Below are positions 32,136 to 41,213 of a DNA stretch of 64,000 bases, in pieces; position 1 is the stretch's first letter, and the number at the start of each line of letters is the position of its first letter. The notes below the pieces were generated by a model. That model was not told the origin of the DNA. It worked only from the letters and a program-made list of their open reading frames with translations, and did no database searches. The DNA lies in NCBI GenBank assembly GCA_045595185.1, contig JAZNZX010000005.1, positions 1-64,000 on the forward strand, read 5' to 3'. Both the position numbers and the translations under genes were made by a program. Source of the stretch: Fimenecus sp045595185. GTDB lineage: Bacteria; Bacillota; Clostridia; Oscillospirales; Acutalibacteraceae.

Positions 32136-33434
32136 ATGAAACAAAACATTATTTTTTATTTTTCTGACCAACAAAGGTATGATACTGTTAATGAACAAAT
32201 AATGCCTAATCTTATGCAACTTGCTGATGAAGGAACATTTTTCGAGAATTGTTTCACTTGTCAGCCTGTTTGTGGACCTGCAAGAGCGTGCTTACAGACC
32301 GGTGTTTGTCCTACTGAATGTGGTTGTCATATCAACGGAATTCCACTTCGTGATGATGAAAAATCCCTTGCTGATTATTTTAATGAAAACGGTTATGATA
32401 CTGCATATATAGGAAAACTGCATCTTGCATCAGGAAAAAATGGCGGAAAGAATATAAAATGTGAATGTACAGCAATTCCCAAGGGGAGATTATGGGGATA
32501 CAAATATTTTCGCGGTGCTGATATTCTTGAATTCACTTCACACGGATATGACGGATATGTGTTTGACGAAGACGGTAATAAAATAGAATTTGAAGGTTAT
32601 CGAGCAGACAGAATAAATGATTTTGCCATTGAATATATTAAAAACCATAATGGTGAAAATCCGTTTTTTATGTTTGTTTCTCAACTTGAACCTCATCATC
32701 AGAATGACAGAAAAACTTTTGAAGGACCAAAAGAGAAAATCAGTAAATACAAGAATTATGAAATACCTGAAGATTTAAAAGCATTTAAGGGAAACTATAA
32801 TGAAATGTATCCCGATTATCTTGCCGCAATAGAAAGTCTTGATGATAATTTAGGCAGATTGATTAGCGTATTAAAAGAAAAAGGAATATATGATAATACT
32901 GCGATAGTTTATACATCTGACCACGGTTGTCATTTCAAGACAAGAAATATGGAATACAAACGCAGTTGTCACGATTCATCAATTCATGTTCCTCTTGTAA
33001 TTAAATCAAAGACTTTTCCTAAGGGAATAAGAGAAGAAAAAATAGTCAGCCTTGTTGATTTACCACCAACACTATTATCAATTGTAGGAATTGAAATGCC
33101 AAAACAGTATCAAGGAACTGAGATTTTAAATAAAAATAATTGTGAGTGTGCATTTATACAGATAAGTGAATCACAATGTGGCAGGGCAATCAGAACAAAG
33201 GATTTTACCTTTTCCGTTTCAATACCTTTACCATTGTTATCGAATTCACCGATTTATTTTGAAGATTATTTGTATGATAATCGTGCAGATATAGCACAAA
33301 AAAATAATCTTATTAAATCAAAGGAATATAAAGAGGAAAGAGTCAAACTTAAAAGTCTGCTTTTAGAACAAATTAAGAAAAACGAAGGAAAAACTCCTAA
33401 AATTTTACCCGCTTTGTTTGTAAAAAGTAAATAA
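32136..33434 (+). CDS. Sulfatase family protein (FGly type)
   Basis: 432 aa of the alkaline-phosphatase/sulfatase superfamily. QPVCGPARACLQTG at 44-57 carries the CxPxR signature, with Cys46 the residue converted to formylglycine by an anaerobic maturase (not in the window). Metal ligands are in YFSDQQRYDT and IVYTSDHGCHF. It may hydrolyse sulfate esters of host glycans; some relatives are phosphodiesterases. No signal peptide is visible from ATG 32136 (GGAG 7 nt upstream), so it appears cytoplasmic. Confidence 0.88.
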   Translation: MKQNIIFYFSDQQRYDTVNEQIMPNLMQLADEGTFFENCFTCQPVCGPARACLQTGVCPTECGCHINGIPLRDDEKSLADYFNENGYDTAYIGKLHLASGKNGGKNIKCECTAIPKGRLWGYKYFRGADILEFTSHGYDGYVFDEDGNKIEFEGYRADRINDFAIEYIKNHNGENPFFMFVSQLEPHHQNDRKTFEGPKEKISKYKNYEIPEDLKAFKGNYNEMYPDYLAAIESLDDNLGRLISVLKEKGIYDNTAIVYTSDHGCHFKTRNMEYKRSCHDSSIHVPLVIKSKTFPKGIREEKIVSLVDLPPTLLSIVGIEMPKQYQGTEILNKNNCECAFIQISESQCGRAIRTKDFTFSVSIPLPLLSNSPIYFEDYLYDNRADIAQKNNLIKSKEYKEERVKLKSLLLEQIKKNEGKTPKILPALFVKSK

Positions 33435-33519
33435 TTGAAGAATTTTGTTGTCAAATTATTCAAATTGAAGTTGAATTTTGCGTAATATTTGAATAAAATG
33501 CAGTTTTTGTAATAATCAC

Positions 33520-33548
33520 TTGCAAAATTATTTTATATATTATAAAAT
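33520..33548 (+). promoter_or_regulatory. Promoter of the aminotransferase-isp unit
   Basis: TTGCAA (33520-33525) and TAAAAT (33543-33548), 17-nt spacer, 33 nt before the GTG start. Confidence 0.6.
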
Positions 33549-33580
33549 ATATAACCGAAAATATACTTGGAGGTAAATCC

Positions 33581-34849
33581 GTGCTTTTAAATGAAATGAA
33601 AAAAGAAGAGCTTGTTTCTCTTAGAAAAGAACTTACAAAAAAATATGAAGAAATCAAAAGTCAGGGCCTCTCACTTGATATGTCAAGAGGTAAGCCTGGT
33701 GCTGACCAGCTTGACTTATCAGTAGATATGCTTAATGTAATGACAACCGCAGAAGATTGTAAGGCCGAAAATGGCTTTGATTGTCGTAACTATGGTGTTC
33801 TTGACGGTATACCTGAATGTAAAAAGCTTTTTGCAGATTTACTTCAGGTTGATGCAAAAAATATCATTATCGGTGGTTCATCAAGTCTTAATCTTATGTA
33901 TGACTATCTTAATCAGTGTATGTACATTGGTGTTGCAGGCTGTGAACCTTGGAGCAAACAGGGTAAGGTTAAGTTTATCTGTAATGTACCGGGTTACGAC
34001 AGACATTTTGCAATTACTGAGTATTTCGGTATTGAAATGATTTCAGTAGAAATGACAAACAATGGCCCTGATATTGCAAAAATTAAAAAACTTATTAAAG
34101 ACCCAATGGTTAAGGGTATGTTCTGTGTACCAAAGTATTCAAATCCAAATGGTGTAACATATAGTGATAAAGTTGTAAAGGAACTCGCATCACTTCAGCC
34201 TGCTGCAAAGGATTTCAGAGTAATTTGGGATAACGCTTATATTATTCACGAATTAACTGATACCCCTGATGTTCTTATGAATATTTTTGATGCTTGTAAG
34301 GAATTTGGTACTGAAGATTACTTTGTTGAGTTTACATCAACCTCAAAGATTTCATTTCCCGGTGCAGGTGTTTCTGCGATTGCAGCATCTGATAATAATA
34401 TTGCTGAAATTAAGAAAAGACTTAATTTCCAGACAATAAGTTACGATAAGCTTAATCAGCTTCGTCATGTTAAATACTTTAAGAACCTCGATGGTGTGAA
34501 AGCTCATATGGCAAAACACGCTGAAATAATTGCACCTAAATTTAATCTTGTGCTTCAAAAGCTTGAAAGTGAAATTGCACCTTTAGGAATTGGCGAATGG
34601 GTAAAGGCAAAGGGCGGTTATTTCATCAGTTATAATACAATTGGTTGCAGTGCAAAGAGAATAGGCGAGCTTTGCAAACAAGCAGGTCTTGTTCTTACAA
34701 CTGTAGGTGCAACATATCCATATGGTGTTGACCCTGATGACAAGAATATCAGAATTGCTCCGACTTTCCCATCTGTTGAAGATTTAGGAAAAGCTATGGA
34801 TGTATTCTGCCTTTGTGCAAAACTCGCTGCTGTTGAAGCATTGGTTTAA
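33581..34849 (+). CDS. Aspartate aminotransferase, type Ic (PF12897-like)
   Basis: 422 aa PLP-dependent class I/II enzyme. LSLDMSRGKPGADQLDLS near the N-terminus, RNYGVLDGIPECKKLFADLL, KYSNPNGVTYSD, VIWDNAYIIHEL and the lysine region STSKISFPGAGVSA match the subgroup Ic aspartate aminotransferases. It transfers the amino group between aspartate and 2-oxoglutarate. Start GTG 33581 is 7 nt from GGAGG. It is followed at short distance by ispD. Confidence 0.9.
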   Translation: MLLNEMKKEELVSLRKELTKKYEEIKSQGLSLDMSRGKPGADQLDLSVDMLNVMTTAEDCKAENGFDCRNYGVLDGIPECKKLFADLLQVDAKNIIIGGSSSLNLMYDYLNQCMYIGVAGCEPWSKQGKVKFICNVPGYDRHFAITEYFGIEMISVEMTNNGPDIAKIKKLIKDPMVKGMFCVPKYSNPNGVTYSDKVVKELASLQPAAKDFRVIWDNAYIIHELTDTPDVLMNIFDACKEFGTEDYFVEFTSTSKISFPGAGVSAIAASDNNIAEIKKRLNFQTISYDKLNQLRHVKYFKNLDGVKAHMAKHAEIIAPKFNLVLQKLESEIAPLGIGEWVKAKGGYFISYNTIGCSAKRIGELCKQAGLVLTTVGATYPYGVDPDDKNIRIAPTFPSVEDLGKAMDVFCLCAKLAAVEALV

Positions 34850-34861
34850 GGGGTAATGATT

Positions 34862-35581
34862 ATGCCAAATATTACGGAAAAAGAAAATATATTTGTTTCT
34901 GCCGTAATTGTTTCGGCAGGCAACTCAACACGAATGGGTGGAGTCAATAAGCAATTTCTTGAAATAAACAATATCCCTGTTATTGCCTATACAATAAGTG
35001 TTTTTGAAAAGACAGAGTCAATTGATGAGATTGTTATTGTTACTCGTGAAAACGATATTGAAGATGTTAAAATGCTTGTTGATAAATATGGCTTTAAAAA
35101 GGTTTCAGCCGTTGTTGCAGGTGGTGAAACACGACAGTTAAGTGTTTATAATGGTGTTATGAACACATCAAAAAATGCTGATTATGTTGCTATTCACGAT
35201 GGTGCTCGTCCACTTGTAACAGAAAAAGTAATTTTAGATACACTTAAATGTGCTGTTATGTTCGGTGCTGCAGCAACAGGAGTAAAAGTGAAAGATACAG
35301 TAAAACAGGTCAATGACAGTAACGACATAGTTGCTACTCCTGATAGAAATTATTTAAGATTTATTCAGACACCTCAAATTTTCTTAAAGAGCTTGTATGT
35401 TGATGCAGTGAACTCTGTTGAAAACAGTAAAGATTTTACTGATGATTGTATGCTTATTGAAGCATACGGTAAAACAGTTAAATTTGTTGACGGCGATTAT
35501 GAAAATATTAAAATAACAACACCTGAAGATGTTGATTTAGCGTTGAATTACCTTATGAAAAGGGGAAATGACTTATGTTAA
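34862..35581 (+). CDS. ispD: 2-C-methyl-D-erythritol 4-phosphate cytidylyltransferase
   Basis: 239 aa MEP-pathway enzyme that makes CDP-methylerythritol. Motifs: VSAVIVSAGNSTRMGG for CTP binding, HDGARPLVTEKVI and DRNYLRFIQTPQIF. An ATG at 34856 is also in frame, but AAGGGG spacing favours 34862. It overlaps ispF by 7 nt, the usual pairing. Confidence 0.94.
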   Translation: MPNITEKENIFVSAVIVSAGNSTRMGGVNKQFLEINNIPVIAYTISVFEKTESIDEIVIVTRENDIEDVKMLVDKYGFKKVSAVVAGGETRQLSVYNGVMNTSKNADYVAIHDGARPLVTEKVILDTLKCAVMFGAAATGVKVKDTVKQVNDSNDIVATPDRNYLRFIQTPQIFLKSLYVDAVNSVENSKDFTDDCMLIEAYGKTVKFVDGDYENIKITTPEDVDLALNYLMKRGNDLC

Positions 35582-36072
35582 GAATTGGTCACGGTTATGA
35601 TGTACACAAATTGGTTGAAGGACGGAAACTGGTTCTTGGTGGCGTTGAAATTGAGAACAACGGAATCGGTCTTTTGGGTCATTCTGATGCCGATGTTCTT
35701 CTTCACGCAATTTCCGATTCACTTCTTGGTGCTTGCGCGTTAGGTGATATAGGAAAACATTTTCCTGATACGTATGCTGAATTTAAGGATGCTGATAGTA
35801 TTGAATTGCTTAAAAAGGTTGTTGAACTGATAAAATCAAAGGGTTTTAAAATCAATAATATTGATGCAACCGTAATTGCTCAAGCTCCGAAGCTTGCACC
35901 TTACATCAATGAAATGCGATTAAACATTTCCTTAGCATTGGGCATTGACTTTGACTTTGTAAGTGTTAAAGCCACTACTGAGGAAAAGCTCGGTTTTACA
36001 GGAGCAAAAGAGGGAATATCTGCTCATTGTGTATGCCTTGTTGAACAAAATGATAAAATTAAATTTATATAA
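35575..36072 (+). CDS. ispF: 2-C-methyl-D-erythritol 2,4-cyclodiphosphate synthase
   Basis: 165 aa trimeric zinc enzyme of the MEP isoprenoid pathway. The motifs IGHGYDVHKLVEGRKLVLGG, LGHSDADVLLHAISDSLLGA and FPDTYAEFKDADS are complete, and ATTEEKLGFTGAKEGISAH is the C-terminal block. A terminator follows. Confidence 0.97.
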   Translation: MLRIGHGYDVHKLVEGRKLVLGGVEIENNGIGLLGHSDADVLLHAISDSLLGACALGDIGKHFPDTYAEFKDADSIELLKKVVELIKSKGFKINNIDATVIAQAPKLAPYINEMRLNISLALGIDFDFVSVKATTEEKLGFTGAKEGISAHCVCLVEQNDKIKFI

Positions 36073-36078
36073 TTCCAT

Positions 36079-36116
36079 GCTCGTCAGATTAAAGTAATCC
36101 GGCGAGCTTTTTTTAT
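36079..36116 (+). terminator. Intrinsic terminator after ispF
   Basis: GCTCGTCAGATT and AATCCGGCGAGC pair with one mismatch and a wobble, followed by T7. Confidence 0.8.
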
Positions 36117-36157
36117 CAAAATATTTTTATCATCATAAAATATAATGGGTGATTAAA

Positions 36158-36376
36158 GTGAACAGAGTAAAAATCAAGTTTTCCTCCGTTACACATGCCT
36201 TAAGAGCAAAGGAAATCATTGAACAAAACGGAGGAAAAGCTATAATAAGAAAAAATACTAATCCATCTCGTAACGAGGGTTGTGGTTATAGTATTACGGT
36301 AACAGGAAACACAGAAAAAATAATCAATCTCATAAAGATAAACAATATTAAATATATTGGATATGTATTGTTATGA
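36158..36376 (+). CDS. DUF3343 protein (putative Se/S carrier-like)
   Basis: 72 aa. VKIKFSSVTHALRAKEIIEQ at the N-terminus and a single conserved cysteine in NEGCGYSITV match DUF3343, a small TusA-like fold suspected to carry sulfur or selenium. The preferred start is GTG 36158; an upstream GTG at 36149 is possible. It overlaps the next gene by 4 nt (ATGA), and that gene is a cysteine-desulfurase homologue, which supports the carrier idea. Confidence 0.78.
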   Translation: MNRVKIKFSSVTHALRAKEIIEQNGGKAIIRKNTNPSRNEGCGYSITVTGNTEKIINLIKINNIKYIGYVLL

Positions 36377-37515
36377 TATATCTTGATAATAGTGCAACAT
36401 CATATCCAAAGCCTGAATGTGTAATAAAATCAATGCAAGAAGCTATGGTAAAATATGGTGCAAATATTGGCAGAGGCTCATATAAAATGGCTATTGATAC
36501 AAGTGAACAGGTCTATAATTGCAGAAAAAATGTTTCTGAATTTTTCAACTTACCAAAAGTTGAGAATGTAATTTTTACAAATAATTGTACAACAGCATTA
36601 AATATGGCCATTAAAGGTGTAGCAAGGAAAGGGTGCCATTTTATAATATCCAACCTTGAACATAACGCAGTTGTCAGACCTTTGGAAAAACTTAAGCAAA
36701 GTGGTTTATGCGATTATAGTGTTGCAAAAATTGAAAGTGATGTTTATAAAACAATGAGAAACTTTGAAAGTAAGATGAAAAAGAACACGGTTGCAATAAT
36801 TTGTACAGGTGCATCAAATGTTTTTGGCATTGTTCCACCATATAAAATGATTGCAGAACTTGCTCGTAAATATAAAAAATTATTTATTCTTGATTATTCA
36901 CAGATTGCAGGTATTGTTCCTTTAGATATAAAAAATTCTATAATAGATATTGTTTGTTGTTCAGGCCATAAAGGACTTTTAGGCCCAACGGGAACAGGTT
37001 TGTTGATGATAAATAATGATTGCGTTATGGATACGATTATTGAAGGTGGTACAGGAAGTAATTCATGGGATTTATCACAACCAACCGATTATCCTGACCG
37101 GTTTGAAAGTGGCACACAAAATATAGTGGGAATTATTGGTCTTTCAAAAGCAATTGAATATCTTGATGAATTAAAGCCTTTTGAAATATACAATCACGAA
37201 ATGAAACTTCTTAAATATTTATATTCAAGATTGAAATGTTTAAATTCAGTTACTTTTTATACAGACCTTTTTAATACCAATAAATTCTACGCACCGATTA
37301 TATCATTTAATGTTAAAAATATGCATAGTGAAGAGGTTGCAGAAATCCTTGCTGGAGATGATATTGCTGTAAGAGCAGGATTTCATTGTGCACCGTTAGC
37401 TCATAAGAGCTTTAATACACAGGATAAAGGAACGGTACGCATTTCTCCGTCAATTTTTAACGAAAAAAATGATATAGATTTATTAATAAATTCTTTAAGA
37501 AAAATTGCAAATTAG
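36373..37515 (+). CDS. Cysteine desulfurase family protein (class V aminotransferase, EF2568-like)
   Basis: 380 aa PLP enzyme. DNSATSYPKPECVI opens the fold, CCSGHKGLLGPTGTG contains the PLP lysine, and RAGFHCAPLAH holds the active-site cysteine used to take sulfur or selenium from (seleno)cysteine. This form (TIGR01977 type) is distinct from IscS/SufS and is often next to DUF3343 and selenium-cofactor genes. Overlap with the DUF3343 gene suggests sulfur or selenium transfer between them. No selD is present in the window. Confidence 0.87.
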   Translation: MIYLDNSATSYPKPECVIKSMQEAMVKYGANIGRGSYKMAIDTSEQVYNCRKNVSEFFNLPKVENVIFTNNCTTALNMAIKGVARKGCHFIISNLEHNAVVRPLEKLKQSGLCDYSVAKIESDVYKTMRNFESKMKKNTVAIICTGASNVFGIVPPYKMIAELARKYKKLFILDYSQIAGIVPLDIKNSIIDIVCCSGHKGLLGPTGTGLLMINNDCVMDTIIEGGTGSNSWDLSQPTDYPDRFESGTQNIVGIIGLSKAIEYLDELKPFEIYNHEMKLLKYLYSRLKCLNSVTFYTDLFNTNKFYAPIISFNVKNMHSEEVAEILAGDDIAVRAGFHCAPLAHKSFNTQDKGTVRISPSIFNEKNDIDLLINSLRKIAN

Positions 37516-37528
37516 AATAAGTTGTGAT

Positions 37529-37599
37529 ACAATATATTGTGAATATGTATATTCGTTTATAATTTACTGTTTTTTAACGAATATTTTACAATATATTGT
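37529..37599. promoter_or_regulatory. Pair of palindromic sites flanking the likely cdaA promoter
   Basis: ACAATATATTGT, a perfect 12-bp palindrome, occurs at 37529-37540 and again at 37588-37599. The flanks extend it as an inverted pair (ATATTCGTT inward on the left, AACGAATAT on the right). A TATAAT (37558-37563) lies between. It may be a double operator or a long hairpin in the leader. Confidence 0.5.
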
Positions 37600-37628
37600 A
37601 TTTTTTTACGGAAATGAGTGAGATAATT

Positions 37629-38516
37629 ATGTTTGAAACTTTGGGTGTATATCTTGAACAGATTAAAAGAGCAATTTTTTCTTTTAATTCTCTTGGCGAC
37701 ATTCTTGATGTTCTGCTTGTTGCGTTTGTTATTTACAGTGCAATCAAGCTTATTAAGGATACAAGAGCATTTCAGCTTGTAAAAGGTGTTATATTGCTTG
37801 CTGCCGTATATTTTATTGTTTCCCTTCTTGATATGGAAGCAAGTAAGTATTTATTAAGTCTCTTGTTTGGTAATTTGCTTATCATCCTTGTAATTATTTT
37901 CTCACCTGAAATTCGTCACGCTCTTGAAAGCGTTGGCAGAAGCTCGGTATCAAATATCAACATATTTAATCTTAAGAATCGTGATGAATCGGAAATTCAG
38001 GAAAAGGTCAAACAATCAATTAACTCTGTTTGTAAAGCATGTAGTGATTTGAGCGGTAAACAGATAGGAGCCTTAATTGTTTTTGAAAAAGACACTATGC
38101 TTGGTGAAATTGCTAAAACAGGTACTTCACTTGATGCAACTGTTACAACAGAGCTTATTTGTAACATTTTTTTTCCAAAAGCGCCTATGCATGACGGTGC
38201 AGTAATTATTAAGGAAGGACGAGTTGTTTCTGCAGGTTGTATTCTTCCTTTAACAGGAAAAAATGATGTGAGCAGTGAGCTTGGCACAAGACACAGAGCA
38301 GCAATCGGAATGACGGAATCAAGTGATGCGCTTGTAGTTGTTGTTTCTGAAGAAACAGGTCAGATTTCTATCGCAGAAAAAGGTGTTCTGAAACGCAATA
38401 TCTCAGGTGGCGACCTGCGTGAAACTCTTACAAAAGCATTTGTTAAAGAAAACAATAAGGATAACAAAAAGATTAAGAAGATTTTAAGAGGTAACAAAAA
38501 TGAATCAGAAGAATAA
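37629..38516 (+). CDS. cdaA: Diadenylate cyclase CdaA
   Basis: 295 aa. Three membrane helices (to about residue 85) are followed by a DAC domain with PMHDGAVII and LGTRHRAAIGM, the DGA and RHR motifs that bind ATP. It makes c-di-AMP, which controls potassium, turgor and wall homeostasis. ATG at 37629 is preferred; an in-frame ATG at 37614 is an alternative. It overlaps cdaR by 17 nt, the conserved arrangement; the usual third gene glmM is not here. Confidence 0.95.
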   Translation: MFETLGVYLEQIKRAIFSFNSLGDILDVLLVAFVIYSAIKLIKDTRAFQLVKGVILLAAVYFIVSLLDMEASKYLLSLLFGNLLIILVIIFSPEIRHALESVGRSSVSNINIFNLKNRDESEIQEKVKQSINSVCKACSDLSGKQIGALIVFEKDTMLGEIAKTGTSLDATVTTELICNIFFPKAPMHDGAVIIKEGRVVSAGCILPLTGKNDVSSELGTRHRAAIGMTESSDALVVVVSEETGQISIAEKGVLKRNISGGDLRETLTKAFVKENNKDNKKIKKILRGNKNESEE

Positions 38517-39813
38517 TCAAACAGAAAAAAAGAACAGGCTTTCATTTTCTGATTTATTGGAAGATAAACGATTTATATTAATCTTTTCATTTGTAATTGC
38601 TTTTATTTTATGGATGTGGGTTGCAATTGAAAAGAGTCCGGAAACACAACGCGTTATTTCCGGTGTTCCTGTTCAGATAAATCTTGAAAACAGTGTGCCT
38701 GAACAATTAGGCCTGCAGGTTTTCGGTAATTCTGAATTTACCATTGATGTAACTGTAAAGGGTAAAAAATATATTACATCATCTCTTAGTGCTGATGATA
38801 TTGATGTTGTTGCAAACACAAGTTATGTGGATGGTGCAGGCGTCAAAACACTTCAGTTAAGAGTTACATCTAAAGAAAATAATCCCGATTATGTTATTAC
38901 ATCGTATTCATCCAATTATGTTGAAGTTTTTTTTGATACATATAAGGAAGTGGAATTACCTTTAGTCTCCAAAATTGATACAAAGCTTGATTCTTTTGTT
39001 CCTGAGGGTTGTATTGCAGGGGATACAGTTCTTTCAATGAATACAGTTCTTATCAGTGGTCCAACAACCGAAATCAATAAAATCAAGAGCATTTATGCAA
39101 AGATTTCAGTTGATAAAGTTATTGAAAAGACAACTGTATTTGACCCTGTTTATAAAATTGAAACAGTTGACGGTTCATCACTTGAGTATGTTAAGCTTGT
39201 GACAGATGAATCAAATATTACTGTAACAGTCCCTGTGTTGAAAGAGGTTGTTTTACCGACAGTAATTGAGTTCAGAAATGCACCATCATATTTCATTAGT
39301 AATCCTCTTTCATATTCTGTATATCCATCATCTGTAAAAGTTGCTGTACCTGTTGATATGATTGAGTCAACAGAATACTATGTTGTTGATACAATTGATT
39401 TTGCTGATATTTCAAGCAGTATAAACACATTTAATATTGATATTAATCAGATTAGCTCAACATTAAAAATAACAGATAAAAATGTTTCTAAATTTACGGT
39501 AAAAATTGATGCTTCGGATATGGTGTCAAAAACCATTAATGTTCCAATTTCAAATTTTACAGTGAATAATAACAGAGATGATTATACAGTATCTATCAAT
39601 CAGGATAAAAACATTTTAGTTAAGATTGTCGGTAAGGAATCACACATTGACAGTATCAGTGCTGAGAATCTTACAATAATTGTTGATTCGACAGAACAGG
39701 AAATCAGTGAAAATGTTACTACAATGTCAGGATATGTCAGAATAATGGGTGATTATCCTTGTTGGGCTGTAGGAAAATATGATGTTAAGGTGAAGGTTAT
39801 TCCGTCAAATTAA
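38500..39813 (+). CDS. cdaR: YbbR-domain regulator CdaR
   Basis: 437 aa with a short basic N-terminus, one membrane helix (FSFVIAFILWMWVAIEKS) and an extracytoplasmic region of about four YbbR-type beta repeats, seen as recurring V-x-G-P/K elements and SxxVxVxxP. It binds and regulates CdaA at the membrane. AGGTAAC precedes the ATG inside cdaA. Length and layout are normal for Firmicute CdaR. Confidence 0.9.
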   Translation: MNQKNNQTEKKNRLSFSDLLEDKRFILIFSFVIAFILWMWVAIEKSPETQRVISGVPVQINLENSVPEQLGLQVFGNSEFTIDVTVKGKKYITSSLSADDIDVVANTSYVDGAGVKTLQLRVTSKENNPDYVITSYSSNYVEVFFDTYKEVELPLVSKIDTKLDSFVPEGCIAGDTVLSMNTVLISGPTTEINKIKSIYAKISVDKVIEKTTVFDPVYKIETVDGSSLEYVKLVTDESNITVTVPVLKEVVLPTVIEFRNAPSYFISNPLSYSVYPSSVKVAVPVDMIESTEYYVVDTIDFADISSSINTFNIDINQISSTLKITDKNVSKFTVKIDASDMVSKTINVPISNFTVNNNRDDYTVSINQDKNILVKIVGKESHIDSISAENLTIIVDSTEQEISENVTTMSGYVRIMGDYPCWAVGKYDVKVKVIPSN

Positions 39814-39835
39814 ATTTAAAGTGAGGTGACAGATA

Positions 39836-41209
39836 ATGAAAAAGATTTGTGTAGTATTGTGTATTGTTTTGATTTGTCTGTCACTTACAAGCTGTGATTA
39901 TAATATTACATCAATTGAAAGCTTGATGAGACCGCCAAAACTCAGTGGTGAAAGCAGCTTGCTTCAAAGTGCTTTTGAACAGTCCGTTGATGACATCAAC
40001 GGAATTAAGATGAAAACACCTTTAAGTGGTCAATATCGTTCATCATATTTGTTTTTTGACCTGGAAAAAGACGGTCAGAATGAAGCCATCGTTTTTTATT
40101 CAAATCCTGTCGAGGACTTGTTTGCTTATGCAAGTGTTTTTAAATTCGTAAATAATGAATGGAAAAATATTTCTAAAATAAAAGGTAAAAATGAAGAAAT
40201 ATATGAGGTGAATTTTGCTGATATAAACGGTGATAACATTTCAGAAATTTTTATAAGCTGGACAGGTCCTATTGGTTCTGAAAATTTAAATTCAATCGAT
40301 TTCGGAACAAGCAACGAGCGATTGTTGGCAACATATTCATGCGATGGTGTCACAACAACACTACTTAAAACTGAAACATATACTCATTTGTTTCTTAACG
40401 ATTTGAATAATGACGGTAGCGAAGAAATTGTTATTTTTAAAATAAATCTTGCTGATGATGAAAAGCAGACTACATCAAGAATACTTGGATTTAACGATGA
40501 TTTTTCAGTTGAATTTGATAAAACCTTTAAAATGACAGGCTTACTTGAAATAAATAATATCGTTACTGATTCTATCATAATAAATGAAAAAAATCATACG
40601 AGAATTTTTGTTGACGGTGCAATAAGTGAGATTGGTATTGTAACTGAAATTATCGATATAGACAATGAAACATTTGATATTAATTTACCGCTTTATGAAC
40701 TAAATCAATCTCAGAAGCCTACAACCTTACGAGCATCAAGAACATATTGCAAGGATATTGATAATGATGGAACGATCGAAATTCCTACTGATGAGCTTTT
40801 GCCATATGGTGTTCGTATTCCTACAAGGGAGAATAATGAACTTTATCTTACTGTCTGGTCAGAATATATTGATAATGAGATGTCACTTGACTTTAAATGT
40901 CTTATGAACAGTTCTTTTGGCTATATGTTTGTATTCCCAGAGGATATGCTCGGAAACATTTCAGCAACTTATAATGATGATAATCAAACATTAACCTTGT
41001 TTACTGTTAATGATAATGGCGATTTAGATAATGAGATGTTTTCATTAAGGGCATTTTATGAGCCCGATTGGGATGAAAATAATTTTAAATATTTAAAATA
41101 TGCTGAGAACAGCACTTTTGTATATGGATATTTTATTTTGGATGAATATAATAGTGACGAATATGAAGATTTCATAAAGGAAAACTTTATTATTCTTAAT
41201 CAGGAGTAG
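39836..41209 (+). CDS. Lipoprotein with Asp-rich FG-GAP/EF-hand-like repeats
   Basis: 457 aa. The signal peptide ends in the lipobox LTSC with Cys20, so it is an outer-leaflet lipoprotein. The mature part has recurring acidic repeats: DLEKDGQNEAIVF, DINGDNISEIFISW, DLNNDGSEEIVIF and DIDNDGTIEI. These are reminiscent of calcium-binding VCBS/FG-GAP or dockerin-like loops. No enzymatic motif is seen. It lies 22 nt after cdaR and 4 nt before the response regulator, so it may be the sensory input of the two-component system. Family not named. Confidence 0.75.
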   Translation: MKKICVVLCIVLICLSLTSCDYNITSIESLMRPPKLSGESSLLQSAFEQSVDDINGIKMKTPLSGQYRSSYLFFDLEKDGQNEAIVFYSNPVEDLFAYASVFKFVNNEWKNISKIKGKNEEIYEVNFADINGDNISEIFISWTGPIGSENLNSIDFGTSNERLLATYSCDGVTTTLLKTETYTHLFLNDLNNDGSEEIVIFKINLADDEKQTTSRILGFNDDFSVEFDKTFKMTGLLEINNIVTDSIIINEKNHTRIFVDGAISEIGIVTEIIDIDNETFDINLPLYELNQSQKPTTLRASRTYCKDIDNDGTIEIPTDELLPYGVRIPTRENNELYLTVWSEYIDNEMSLDFKCLMNSSFGYMFVFPEDMLGNISATYNDDNQTLTLFTVNDNGDLDNEMFSLRAFYEPDWDENNFKYLKYAENSTFVYGYFILDEYNSDEYEDFIKENFIILNQE

Positions 41210-41213
41210 TATT

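Noticed and set aside
33456..33496. Inverted repeat TTATTCAAAT/ATTTGAATAA after the sulfatase gene
   Set aside because: The arms are AT-only except one pair, the loop is 21 nt and there is no T tract, so it is weak as a terminator.
37516..37628. ydaO/yuaA c-di-AMP riboswitch before cdaA
   Set aside because: The conserved motifs are absent and the region is only a short AT-rich palindromic leader.
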